Origin: Plantago major | Taxonomy: Eukaryota; Streptophyta; Magnoliopsida; Lamiales; Plantaginaceae | Length of the DNA stretch: 64,000 nucleotides | Reading direction: 5' to 3' | Assembly (NCBI GenBank): GCA_026545765.1 | Contig: CM048841.1 | Span: forward strand, 64,121,354-64,185,353 | Shown: positions 43,730 through 54,070 of the stretch, piece after piece | Numbering within the stretch: position 1 is the first letter of the stretch | Layout of the letters: every line of letters begins with the position of its first letter | Position numbers and translations under genes: made by a program | Notes under the pieces: generated by a model | Seen by the model: only the letters and a program-made list of their open reading frames with translations | Told to the model about the DNA's origin: nothing | Database searches by the model: none

Positions 43730-44836
43730 TGACGTAATACTTCAACTATCCACTTCGCCCTTCACAAGGACTTGAATTCACTAAGACAAAAAATCGAGAT
43801 TCCTTACAAAATACTATTATTAGCTAAATCCCTTTTACCCTAAGTTCTCAACTTAGTAACCGTGAAACCCTCATTCTTTGACTTCCCAAGTTAAATACGC
43901 TGGTTCCCACAAGGGGTTTTCTTAACTTTCCAAGTTAAGTAGTTCCTCCCTTAACCTTATTCCAAGGGGTTTTCCTTAGTAATCCAACTAAGTAGTTCCT
44001 CCCTTTTCCTTAACACGCTTGTTGGGGTGGTTGAATTGTGGTTGGCTTTGTCAAGACGGCGTATACCTTAATCACAATATTGCAGTGACTTTGGTACACA
44101 ATAAAAAAACTCTTCTTAAATTTCTAAGTTTCAAGGACTAAGTAAGATGTTTTGAAAACAAGACTTCTTACATTTAGAGGAAAGAATAGTTTATTATGCA
44201 ACTTAAAGTTTATTCTATTGCTTTACAAGTAGCTTCACAAAGCTTGAGTCTTGTACAAGTTTTTAGACTAAGAGTCTTTGGAGAAAGTTTGATGTAATCT
44301 AAGCTTGTATTAGTGTTTTACGGTATACGTGTGTTTTTCTCAGCTACTAAGTGTCTCTATTTATAGTGCAAATCAGTCCCGTTATGATTTGAATATGTTG
44401 GATAAAAATTCAAACAATTGTTGATATGTCACTTTTTTCAAATGTACTTGCCTTTTGTCCTTACCTTCAATAGGAATGTTTTATGGCAGGTTGAAAATTT
44501 GTATTTTAGTTTTACCAAAGTACATATTCAAAACTCCTTTGTAACAGATTTATTACTTAGTTGTCCTATAAAACTAAGTGATCGTTTCAGCTAGGTAATA
44601 TTCTTCAGTAGGTAATTTGGTCAACCTACTATGTCTTACATATTTTAACTTGACCAAGTAATTGTGATGAGGTACCAATTGCTGAAAAATGTCTTTTATA
44701 TCTTAGATAAGTTATTCAGTTATACTAAGTCTTCAGTGATTTGTCTTCTCAGCATCTTCTGGACGCAACGTCAAAGTGGCAGGTTTTTAGCAGGTTGATC
44801 AAAAATAAAATTACATGCTCTTAAAAAACCTAACAC
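43730..44836 (-). mobile_element. Copia-type LTR fragment in minus orientation
   Basis: Read on the minus strand it begins TGTTAGGTTTTTTAAGAGC at 44836, has a TATA box (CTATAAATAG, plus-strand 44359-44368), and further in carries tandem units of the form GGAACTACTTA…CCCCTTGGAA (43900-44010). Both the TGTT start and this tandem motif resemble the LTR of the Copia element at 12-27 kb. The distal end and a target duplication could not be located, so size and completeness are uncertain. Confidence 0.42.
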
Positions 44837-44982
44837 TTCTACATGTCACTAACTAACATCAAGTAGATTCCTCTTTCACAATGTCCAAGCTAAAAAGTTC
44901 CCTAAGGATTAAGTACTATTAATTTGCTGAGACTAGAGATCTCATGTGTTTACTCATCAAAATCTAAACTTGAACTAACAAT

Positions 44983-45345
44983 ATGATCCATCCGGAAACT
45001 GCCGAAATCTTGGCTATTTATCATGGAATCGACTTTGTTGTGGAAAATGGATGGCACAACGTAATTATCGAGAGTGATTGTTTGGCGATTGGCAAAGCCA
45101 TAAACTCTTCTTCTTCTTGCTTATTTGTTGGGGTCATTTTGTAGAAGCTATTAAGTCTAAATTTCCTCTTTTCATTCCATATTTGTTAAACATGTTTTTC
45201 GTTCGGCTAATTCCCTAGCTCATGAGATTGCTAAGCAAGTAGATAGTGATAGAGATGGCTTGCCAGATTTACCTATTTGAAATTGGGTAATCCTTCCTTC
45301 TGTAATGAACTTTTTCATGAATGAAATCAGTATTCTTTCTTAAAA
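44983..45345 (+). pseudogene. 3' end of a non-LTR (LINE) element with RNase H domain
   Basis: From about 44983 the translation reads AEILAIYHGIDFVVENGWHN and VIIESDCLAIGKAINSS, the RVT_3 RNase H core (E.LA…G…V.IESD). After a stop and frameshift near 45142 it continues with VRSANSLAHEIAKQVDSDRD and GLPDLPI before a stop at 45280. The HE and ANxxAHxxA pattern is the usual end of plant LINE or LINE-derived RNase H. The following AATGAAATCAGTATTCTTTC and A-rich TAAAATAAATAAATC resemble a LINE tail. Catalytic residues are partly present but the frame is broken. Confidence 0.68.
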
Positions 45346-45716
45346 TAAATAAATCAATCAAGCTGGAAACATAAGTTGTACATTGACCACAGCATAATTT
45401 GATTGCAGTTAATCCAGTTGAGTTAATTGATAAGGCTCCTAATCTCCTGATCGAAAAACACTTAACTAGACCAGATCTAAATAATAATTTTCCCATTACA
45501 TCTTCCACTTGAATCTAGAAAATGCTGATGAATTACTTTAAAAAGTAAATTCTGCCTTTTCAAAACATATCCATCTCTTCAATTAACATGATTCAACCTG
45601 TCAATATACTGTCAAATTAAACCAAGCATGAAGGTACGTTCCACAAATCATTCAACCGAATCCTGGACATGCTCTTTGTCTGAACTCAACTTGACATTAC
45701 ACTCACACCTGTATTT
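45346..45716. other. 3' flank of the SURP/CID gene
   Basis: Probably contains its 3'UTR on the minus strand; no other feature seen. Confidence 0.45.
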
Positions 45717-48700
45717 TCACCTTGCTCCAGCTCTAGCACTCATGGATATGTGATAATTACTACTTCTCTGTTTCCGGTAAGATGAGTACACGTCGTCATA
45801 CTGACTCGGCTCGTTAGGATCAGCGGTTGCCCCAAGTCCCAACCTGCCAGTGCTAGTTGAACCGGGCTTTCGCTCCACACTTCCATCTGGTAGAGTCCCG
45901 GTATCTGGATCAACATTCAAGCTTGGAGGTGGTGGAATAGCAGCTCCACCTTTACGGACAGGAGGCTCCCTCTCGTACTCATAATCATCATCCTCTTGCA
46001 AACCTGACGACTTCATGGGGCCTTCTGATGGGTTAACCTCTCTGATCTCTCTGAAAAACTTAGACACTCGATCGAGAATTTCTGATGGTGATACATTGGA
46101 GGGTGGAATTGCCGTAGGGATATCAAGAGGACTTAGAGGTGAGTATGGGACTCCACTTCCGATTTGCATTTTCCTAACCATGCCTGGAATAAGACCAGGT
46201 GGGAACAACGGGTACGGGGGTGGTTTTTCTCCGATTTTAACAACTGTAGGAGCCGGTTGTTGATTTATCTGTTGGACCGGAAGTACGGGCATGGACCCAG
46301 GAAACCCTATAGGAGGGACTGAAGTCGGGTGAAATTGCTGGGTTGGTACAGATGGGATCGGTGCAACTTGGTTATCTGGGTATTCTCGGTTGAGTACATT
46401 TGAAATGGCGCTATGATTGTGTTGGGGTGGCCCTGAGCAAGAAAACATTACAAGATCAGGTAAAAACAATCTATTAGCTATGGGGGGAGAAAAAGACGAA
46501 GAAGATGCAGCCAAGGAGAGTAACTATTCAATATTCTATTAAGTGAAGTCTTTTGGAAAATACTTGCTTCCTAAACATTAAGCTGTTTTTTTCTTATTTG
46601 GTAGTAGTTCTCCACTTGAAATATCTGGCATTTAAAAAAATCAGTTGTTCCTAAAATTATCATGTTTACAGACAGTTGTTCCTAAAATTACAGCTCAGAA
46701 CATCAATCTTTCAAAATATCTGACCTCACTGATTGCTGTGAAGTAATCGATGATTTACAGTGAAAGAATGGTGGTGAAGTCGTAAAGCGGAGCATGTTTT
46801 CTAATCTTTAGGGAAAAATGGTCTTTCACAAGACTTGCTCTGCATATAAAACACTCTTTAGACAACAACGCAGGTGTAGTTGTTTAATGAGCAAAAGATG
46901 TTCTTTCACTCATAGTATATAGTTAAAATTGTCTCACAGTAGAAGGAATGGATTCAGGGAAGCTACCTGGGGCAATAGAAGGATCTCCTGTAACAGCAGA
47001 CATGTCTCTGTGGGGTCCTGGAAACATATTTTGTGGCTGACCACTCATCATCTCATGTTCAAGTGCACGGACAGTATCCTGATCATACACTTCCTTAGAA
47101 GCCCAAAACTGCACAATTTTTTGAAGGCGTGATTGGTTTTCCTCCTTATTATGTGGATTGTGATATATCCTCGCCAGCATAGACCCTAAGACAGGTTTAA
47201 ATGCATGTGCCTCATTATCAAGCTCTTGAGGATTCATCCGCCTCTGCAAGCTGCATATTTTGGGAAATCTCAAATAATATTTCTGAAACAAAACAACTAT
47301 GAATTCTGCGAAATATAAGAGGGCTAAGCATTTATATGGTGAAATTTTTTATTTTTTGAGAAGAGACCCACCGATACATTTATCATTTTGGAGATCCAAT
47401 GATTCAGGACATTGATTATTAACTCATCAAGCAAAAAAATTATACTTGTGAGACCAGCATTGCAATTGCAAAAATTTATCAGTCGCAATAAGCTACATCA
47501 ATTGTAAAGAGGTTCTATAACAATATATCTTTCATGATTCTAATTTTATATTTCCGAACTTAATATTTTTCAAACAATGAATTTACAGGGTATGCGAGCA
47601 TATGCAAGTGGATAACAGAAGAAATCAGGTGGTGAGATCCCTCACTTGGATAAAGAAGATATCTTTCTATATATATGCAGGGGCGAAGCTATGCTTCACC
47701 CAGGTTCAGCCCCACCCAATTTTTCAAAAAAAAAAAAAAAATGTATGTCTTTTTTTCAGTTTTTTTTTTTTTCAAATTAGCCCTATGCAATATCGTAAGA
47801 AACAAATTATATAGGAAATGCCCTAGGTAGTTTTAAATTCTAGCTTTGCCCCTGTATATATGTATGCCTAGCTATCCGTTTGTGTAATTGTACATGAAAA
47901 GCAGAATACTATATAGTAAGAGTAACAAAAACAAAAATTGAGAGATGGTATAGCAGGGTCTCCAAAACGGAAAGGAGAGCAGAAAAAAGTTAAAATCTGG
48001 GAAGGGGGAACAATATATATTCAGGATTTACGGTACAACTTTATCCCTGGGATTACAATTACTACAGCAGCACCCGGCCACTAACGATCGAGGCCCAACC
48101 TTTTGGACCAGCTCAGTAAATCATTGACTGAGCTCCAGATGTGTTTGACCCAATAGACCAATCCATGTACATCCCAGGACACTTTATCCTCACTCGTACA
48201 CACACTGAGAAACTTCACAATGGGTGACCCCATCCCAAGATTGAATCCCAACAAGAGAGGTGCCCCTTATTAGTATAAGTAGAGCATTTTAAGTGCATTT
48301 AAACTCTCTTGAACTTTCGGGCATTACAGTCACTAAATTACAATCAGCAAAGGAAAGGAAAATAAAGGAAAGGAAGGAAACTATAAAAGAATAAAGTGAA
48401 AAGATCGATGCAGAACTGCCTACAGATGCCAGCTAGGATAGTTCTACCAAGTCGCAAACTGCATTCATCATATTGCTCTATAGTTAATTTAAGCTCATTC
48501 CATCTTCCAATACAACGCCCTGAATCCAACTCCAGGTGTTCTAGAATCTAGCATAACCCCATTCCTATAATGCTAGATTGTCTGCTTACATTTCAAACAA
48601 GTTGCTATGTAATAATTTTTCCTCCACTGCTTATTAATTCAGGTAGAGAGCAGCTGCTGAATGTCTTCAGTTAGCAACTGTGGTTGTGGATTCGAAGCAA

Positions 48701-49977
48701 CGAACTGCTTAAAAGGACGAATGACATGAATGATAGTGATTTCAGTTTGACTAAATAATCCATTTAGTTATTGCACTCTCTATTATAACCTTACAACTTC
48801 AAAGGCATTTTCCTCCCCAACCCACTCAGGATGAAACACAGACGTAGGTAAATAATAACTGCTCAAAAGGCAAAGATGAAACAGCTTTTCTCAGTAAGGA
48901 ATCTATTACTCGTTTAAACAACCAGATGCAAAGATAAAGCCAAAAGTAATGCAGCTATGCGATTTGCACAGTATTATGCAATTTTCCACAATTTCAACTG
49001 ACAACAGATAGAGAAGTTTACAGCTTTATGTAAGAAGAGCAAACCTGTCAAACAAAATGTCATTGGCAAGATAAACAATGTGCAGTTGTCTCTCAGAATC
49101 ATCCAAGGAAAGCACTCTATCACGAAGTGCCTCAGCCATGGCTGGTACAAAAGGCAACCTTTGCATGAACCAAGTCTTTGCACTTTTTATTGACTCCTTT
49201 GTACCACTGAGACTGTTGAGAACGCCATTGAGCTCCATCTCAACGTCAGAAGGAAGTGGTCTGGTTAGACCTCTAAACCTGTATGGTTGATCGAATTCAG
49301 GACGGCCATGGCCAACAAAAGACTGAGGGTGATGGGGAGGCTGCTGTTCATAAAACGGCAGGAAAGGAGGTTGTTGTAAGTGGCTGGAACCCCCACCACC
49401 ACCAGCATTAATTGGCCCCGGACTCATCATGGGGTTAGCAGGATGCATTCCTGACATTGCAGATGGGAAAGGAGATCCAAAAGGACCGCCTAGAGGTCTA
49501 CTTCCAATCCAAAGCTTATATCTGTAGTAATTATGACCTTCACCACCAAATAAGAAACTATAAGCTGGATTATCTTGCTCCCTTTCACGGACCACAGCTT
49601 CGAATTCTGGCCCGTTCTTCACAGCATACTCAACCAACTTATCAATTCTTTTTTGTAGTTCGGGATCAGCAGGAGGTAGAGCAGGTGGTGGTGCAGAATC
49701 ATACGGATTATGAAAAGGTGATGGAACAAGATGTTGAGGCACGTGTGGTGGGAAAGATTGTGAAGATTGGGGATGAAGATGGGAGTGGGGAGGTGGATGA
49801 GGATAGAGTTGTTGCTGCATTGGACGGGTAAGGGTACTGTTGATGAGAAGGATGCGGAGCCATAAATGGAGGGCCATGGACGGGTGGAAATTGCTGATGT
49901 TGCGGATGGAACCCATACTGCTGCTGCTGTTGCCCATAAGGCATAGCAGCACCATATTCGTGAGGTGGCCGGTCCAT
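45717..49977 (-). CDS. SURP- and CID-domain splicing-associated protein (CHERP-like)
   Basis: Minus-strand exons: 49977-49045, 47250-46967 and 46432-45717 (stop TGA 45717-45719); both splice junctions restore conserved sequence (…[17 protein letters not shown]…; …IAP G PPQHNH…). The protein is about 644 residues. Order: Gln/Pro/His-rich N-terminus; SURP module near residues 95-150 ([34 protein letters not shown]); Pro/Gly linker; CID-type domain ([54 protein letters not shown]); Pro-rich C-terminus with [15 protein letters not shown]. This matches, as I recall, Arabidopsis SWAP/surp protein At4g31200 and animal CHERP, nuclear factors that contact U2 snRNP and RNA polymerase II CTD. One frame break lies in exon 1 near 49821-49832: the summed exons are one base over a multiple of three. 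A hAT MITE sits in the intron between the first two coding exons. Confidence 0.85.
47678..47854. mobile_element. hAT-type MITE in an intron of the CHERP-like gene
   Basis: Termini CAGGGGCGAAGCT and AGCTTTGCCCCTG are inverted repeats of the hAT class. An exact 8-bp target duplication TATATATG flanks both sides (47670-47677 and 47855-47862). 177 bp, noncoding, with A and T runs. Confidence 0.88.
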
Positions 49978-50019
49978 CACAACCACAAAAACAAGCACTT
50001 CTATGCAGCAATTAAGATA

Positions 50020-51450
50020 TCTGTAATGAAAGTCAGATAAAATAAATAACTATTCAGTGTGTATATGAACAGTCACTATTTTAAGTAATTTGCTACAGTG
50101 ATTATTATGGGCCACATCATACATGTAGGTAGGGAACCAAAGTGGAGCAAGAGAAGTGATTATAAAGGAAAAGGATGTCCAATTCACAAGCTCAGATCCA
50201 TTATGCACACTGCATCATGAGACATCACCAAAAGACATAACCTGACTTTCACAGAAGAAATTAAGCCCAAGGAAAGATCTTGATTTCTTCAAATAAAATA
50301 GTGGTTTCATCTACTACGGATCTTACTTCTTTCCTTCAGTTCAATTGGGCTCTTCCACAGCAAACCGTCCTAGTCTTTCAACTAAATGAATATTCCAAGT
50401 TTTGACTCACATAGGGGGAATAACAAACATAAATGCAAGAATACAAGATGGATTCGTCAATACCAGGTTCAGCAAGCTGGTAAAACCGTAACACGTATAC
50501 GCAAAGGCACAAATACATCTATGTGCACAATCGTACATAATAAAGTAAAATAAACTATTACTTAAGCTACAGGGAAGTAAATAGAAGTACATATCTCAAA
50601 ATTACATTTTAAATTTGAAAGCTACCATGAATAGTTTCCAGTAAGAGAAATCTACTGAATCAGGTTCAATTGGTAATCCATTTGAGAAATGCAGGACGTG
50701 TAGCTTCTCTATCCTAGATCTAAGCTAATCAATGCCTTCCTAACACCAGCTAAATCACAAAAAAAAAAAAAAAAAAAACAACAACAACAATGATTTGTAT
50801 GATGTAGCTAAATTTTTCTTTCATGAAACACTGATATACCCGGAACAGCTCACTACGCATGACATTAGTCAGTTTACCTGAAACTCCTATAGACACTATA
50901 CCAGCCATATTGGTTAAATTACATCATTTGCAACAAAATCTCTAGTATTTGCTCAAAAGGAATCCGATTTTCAGACTTCCGGCATCCGTAAAGAACCAGC
51001 AGCCGTGTGCTTCACAGCTAGGCGAAGTCGGAGTTATCGACATAACATATAACCTCAAACCTCAGTAATTAATCCATACTCTTAAACGTGACGCATACAA
51101 AATTGTCAAGATAATTAGAATAGTGACAATTAATCTGGACTGAATCAAGCAACGAAAACATAATCGCTATAGACATAGATTTCAACTGAATCAAACAAGT
51201 CGAAACATAATAGCTACAGCTGCGACACTAGATTTGAAGTCTTTTAAACCCTAGATAATTAATTATATGCAGAACTTAAATAAATATGCTTAAAGCGCAT
51301 CAATCACCTTTGAGAAGCTCGACTGTGAGGAAGAAATCTCGGAGTGTTACTGTGAATTCGCTAGATAACTGGTAATGAAGAAGGGGAGTACAGATACAGG
51401 TATAAACATTGGGAGAGAGCTGATAAGAGAAAAATAGGCATAAACGAGCT
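50020..51450 (-). other. 5'UTR of the CHERP-like gene with a 1.3-kb leader intron
   Basis: The coding exon is preceded by a good acceptor (TTTCATTACAG, exon start 50020), and a matching donor CTCAAAG|GTGATTG ends a noncoding exon at 51308. Exon 1 would extend to about 51400-51450, through a pyrimidine-rich TCTTCCTCACAG-like leader. A-run at 50758-50778 lies in this intron. 5'UTR introns often raise expression of plant housekeeping genes. The start of transcription is not determined. Confidence 0.6.
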
Positions 51451-51541
51451 CAAAAAGCCTGTGCACCTTATTAATGTTGGGCATTTGTGTAAAATGTAAA
51501 TTGAAGATTTTATCGTTATTACACCACTTTATAATTTCGAA

Positions 51542-51910
51542 CTAGTACTGCCCGTCCGAAGAGATGCCACAGCATATTTAATTTTAAATTCTATGTGTAT
51601 GGAAGATGGTATAATTTGATTGGAAAACATGTAATAAATGTATTGTGGGGTGAAAAAAGGAAAAAAAATCATCAAGACACTAAGAATTACATATTTTTTA
51701 GGATGGTATCTGTTGGATGGCCTTCTTCGTCTAATACTAAGACCTTGAGGCCTTTCTTGTTGTTGACTCTGGAAAATGCCACTAGGGCTGGCCATGACTG
51801 AAAACTGGCTTCAGAAGATAAAGGCCGACGTGTGCCAATGACTATCCTGACTCTTGTTTATCATTGCATAGGAAACAGAGATAGGGAACATAGAAAACAC
51901 ATAGTGAAGT
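51542..51910 (-). mobile_element. Helitron 3' end with helicase C-terminus remnant
   Basis: On the minus strand, shifted frames read FPISVSYAM, INKSQ, VGLYLLKPVFSHGQP and then LVAFSRVNNKKGLKVLVLDE. These are the final motifs of the plant Helitron PIF1-type helicase (CYAMTINKSQGQ…VG.YL…PVFSHGQLYVALSRV.…GLK). About 140 bases downstream comes GGACGGGCAGTACTAG followed by T, a typical Helitron terminus: hairpin arm, then CTAG with insertion before T. Only the 3' end remains; the rest is replaced by the LTR at 51918. Orientation is the same as the CHERP-like gene, and the terminus lies about 100 bp upstream of its likely first exon. Confidence 0.68.
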
Positions 51911-51917
51911 AGAAAGT

Positions 51918-53261
51918 TGCCCCGAGTGTTGTTCTCAAGGATTTAACTAGGCTTGGTTCGCAAAAGCAAGATCAATTAGTCGGCCGGAATGCAAGAATGA
52001 GTTAGTTTTTTGTTTCAAAGCAAAAGTCTTTTCAACTCGTAAGGTAAACTCTACCACTTAACACGCTAGAATGCCCCTAGATGCATCCAATAAAAGACCA
52101 CACACTATCTCTCCTAAAGGAGACATGGATCGGTGGTAAATTCAAGGTCAAGTTAGCTAAGGGATACTAGCATATGCGACATATTAAGGAGAAATCATTT
52201 TCAATTAATGTGGTGGAGTCGATTCCACCCATTCAAGCGTCTACGGATCTAATGGGTTAACAATCAAATTCAACATTGGGGTGTGAATCCTCCTAGAATA
52301 TTTGGTGTTGGTATTCGATCACACACCGCCACATAACACGGTAGACTAATCCGCAAAGATCACCCACAATGACATTTTGCAACTACACAAACGTAAACCC
52401 TAGGCTAGCAATCCCGAAATTCTACTACCGACCCATTGAACGATTAGCTATGCGATCCACTCATGTTCCACTTCACCAATCAACGAATACCAAATTGTCA
52501 CAGATTCTGTTCCATGGACAAAAGCTTCAATTCAATTACGTATTGTGTAGGAATCAAGATTCAAACTCCACTCAAATGTGTTTCAATAATCGTCCAATAG
52601 TGAATACAATTGTTCATATGAATTTAGGATTCTTGAGAGTGGGAGGAAGAAAATTACAAAAAGGGGGAAAAATATTTCCAGCAAACAGGATTTTATCTCT
52701 CTCAATGGTGTCGGGCGATCGCCTGGCCCATTATGGGTGACGACGCACAAATGTCTGCTCGCTTATGGCATTGTACAGTGCACCGGTCGATCGCCTGGGC
52801 CATGCTGATGACTTCCTAGCCCTTTTTGGGGCTCAAAACGTCTGAATTTGCTTACGGTCTCTCACGAAAGTTGTAGATCTTGGTGTTTTCTATACGTGGC
52901 CGTAAATATCAAGTCAATAGGACATCATATAAATAAGTTATGGTCAAAATGGCTAGACAACTCCAATGTAGTTCCATTTTCACTTAAAACGACTCTAAAA
53001 ATTTCATCTGAAATCCGAATCCACTTCTGTTTTGACCGACACACTCCTCTTTACGCCATCTTTGAGACCTTGCAACTTTCCATTTTCCGGTAATGCATTA
53101 AAATGCACTATTTAGATCTCATTTCTTCACGAAATAACCTAATACAAGAAAACAAGACGAAAACACAATAAATTACACAAAAATATATACAAAACACAGC
53201 TAAAGGTTAGCAAAAAGACAATAAAAGGAACCAAGTGAGGTGTCCTAAAAAGGCCCCATCA
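51918..53261 (-). mobile_element. Ty3-type LTR, minus orientation
   Basis: Read on the minus strand it begins TGATGGGGCC and can be read to …ACTCGGGGCA at 51918, about 1.34 kb of noncoding DNA. It has the long, gene-free composition and repeated GGCGATCG words (GGGCCAGGCGATCG twice) seen in Athila/Tat LTRs such as that at 8792. The flanking bases do not give a matching 5-bp duplication, so it is either truncated or its ends are misplaced. Confidence 0.45.
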
Positions 53262-53354
53262 TCTGCCATTGTTTGAAAATTATGGCGTACAAGGAACTGA
53301 AGAAGAAGTGACAAGCAAAAATTTGGGAGAGATCAACACCACCACCCCTTAACC
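53262..53354 (+). other. left flank of the CACTA insertion
   Basis: Short Glu/Thr-rich reading (GTEEEVTSKNLGEINTTTP) that would run into the acidic sequence on the other side of the CACTA element (61454-61600) once that insertion and its ACC duplication are removed. Confidence 0.35.
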
Positions 53355-53369
53355 CACTACAAAAAATAC

Positions 53370-53900
53370 ACTGTTTAGCGGCGGATAAATCCGTGCTAAG
53401 CGATCTTAAATCGTCGCCCAATGGTAAGCGGATCGAGGCGACGATAATAATTAAAATTTGGGCCTGACTGACGGATAGATAATCCGTCGTCCAATTCGCG
53501 ATGGATTGGACGGCGGATTAATATATTTGACTTTTTTATTTTATTTTTTTTAAATCGATTATTGGCGACGGATAGAATCTATCCATCGCCAAATATAACG
53601 ACGGATAGATTCTATCCGTCGTCCCATCTAGCGATTATTGGGTGACGGATAGAAATTATCCGTCGCCAAATATAACGACGGATAGATTCTATCCGTCGTT
53701 ATTATTGGAATCTATCCGTCGTTATTATTGGAATTAGTGACGAAATCTGGAATTTCGTTACTAATTCCGTCACTATTTATTCCGTCACTGTTAATCCGTG
53801 ACTATTTATTCCGTCACTGTTAATCCGTCACTAATTCCGTCACTATTAATCCGTCACTATTTATTCCGTCACTATCTATCCGTCACTATTTATTTCATAT
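53370..53900. repeat. left subterminal repeats of the CACTA element
   Basis: Repeated GGCGACGGATAGATTCTATC-type inverted words to about 53730, then tandem TCCGTCACTATTTA/TCCGTCACTGTTAA units. In CACTA elements such arrays are the binding sites of the accessory transposase (family knowledge). Confidence 0.8.
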
Positions 53901-54070
53901 TAATCCATGTTTTTCGTAGTTCACCTATTTAATCAATATAATGTTCGATAATAAATCAATAATACGGAAAATGTTTCAATAAATGATAAATAATATAAAG
54001 TAATATCCGGAGCAGGAGAAATTATCCGAACAAGTGTAAATATAATAAATCCGAACGTACATATACATAA

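Noticed and set aside
46015..46263. Plus-strand 82-codon frame
   Set aside because: Antisense of the Pro-rich C-terminus of the CHERP-like protein.
49457..49831. Plus-strand 124-codon frame
   Set aside because: Antisense of the SURP and linker region in exon 1 of the CHERP-like gene.
51529..51795. 88-codon minus-strand frame taken as a host gene
   Set aside because: The conserved helicase motifs lie in other frames of the same strand; this frame is a shadow of a Helitron remnant.
53700..53900. CRISPR-like array of TCCGTCACTATTTA units
   Set aside because: Units are directly adjacent with no unique spacers and belong to the CACTA subterminal region of a plant genome.
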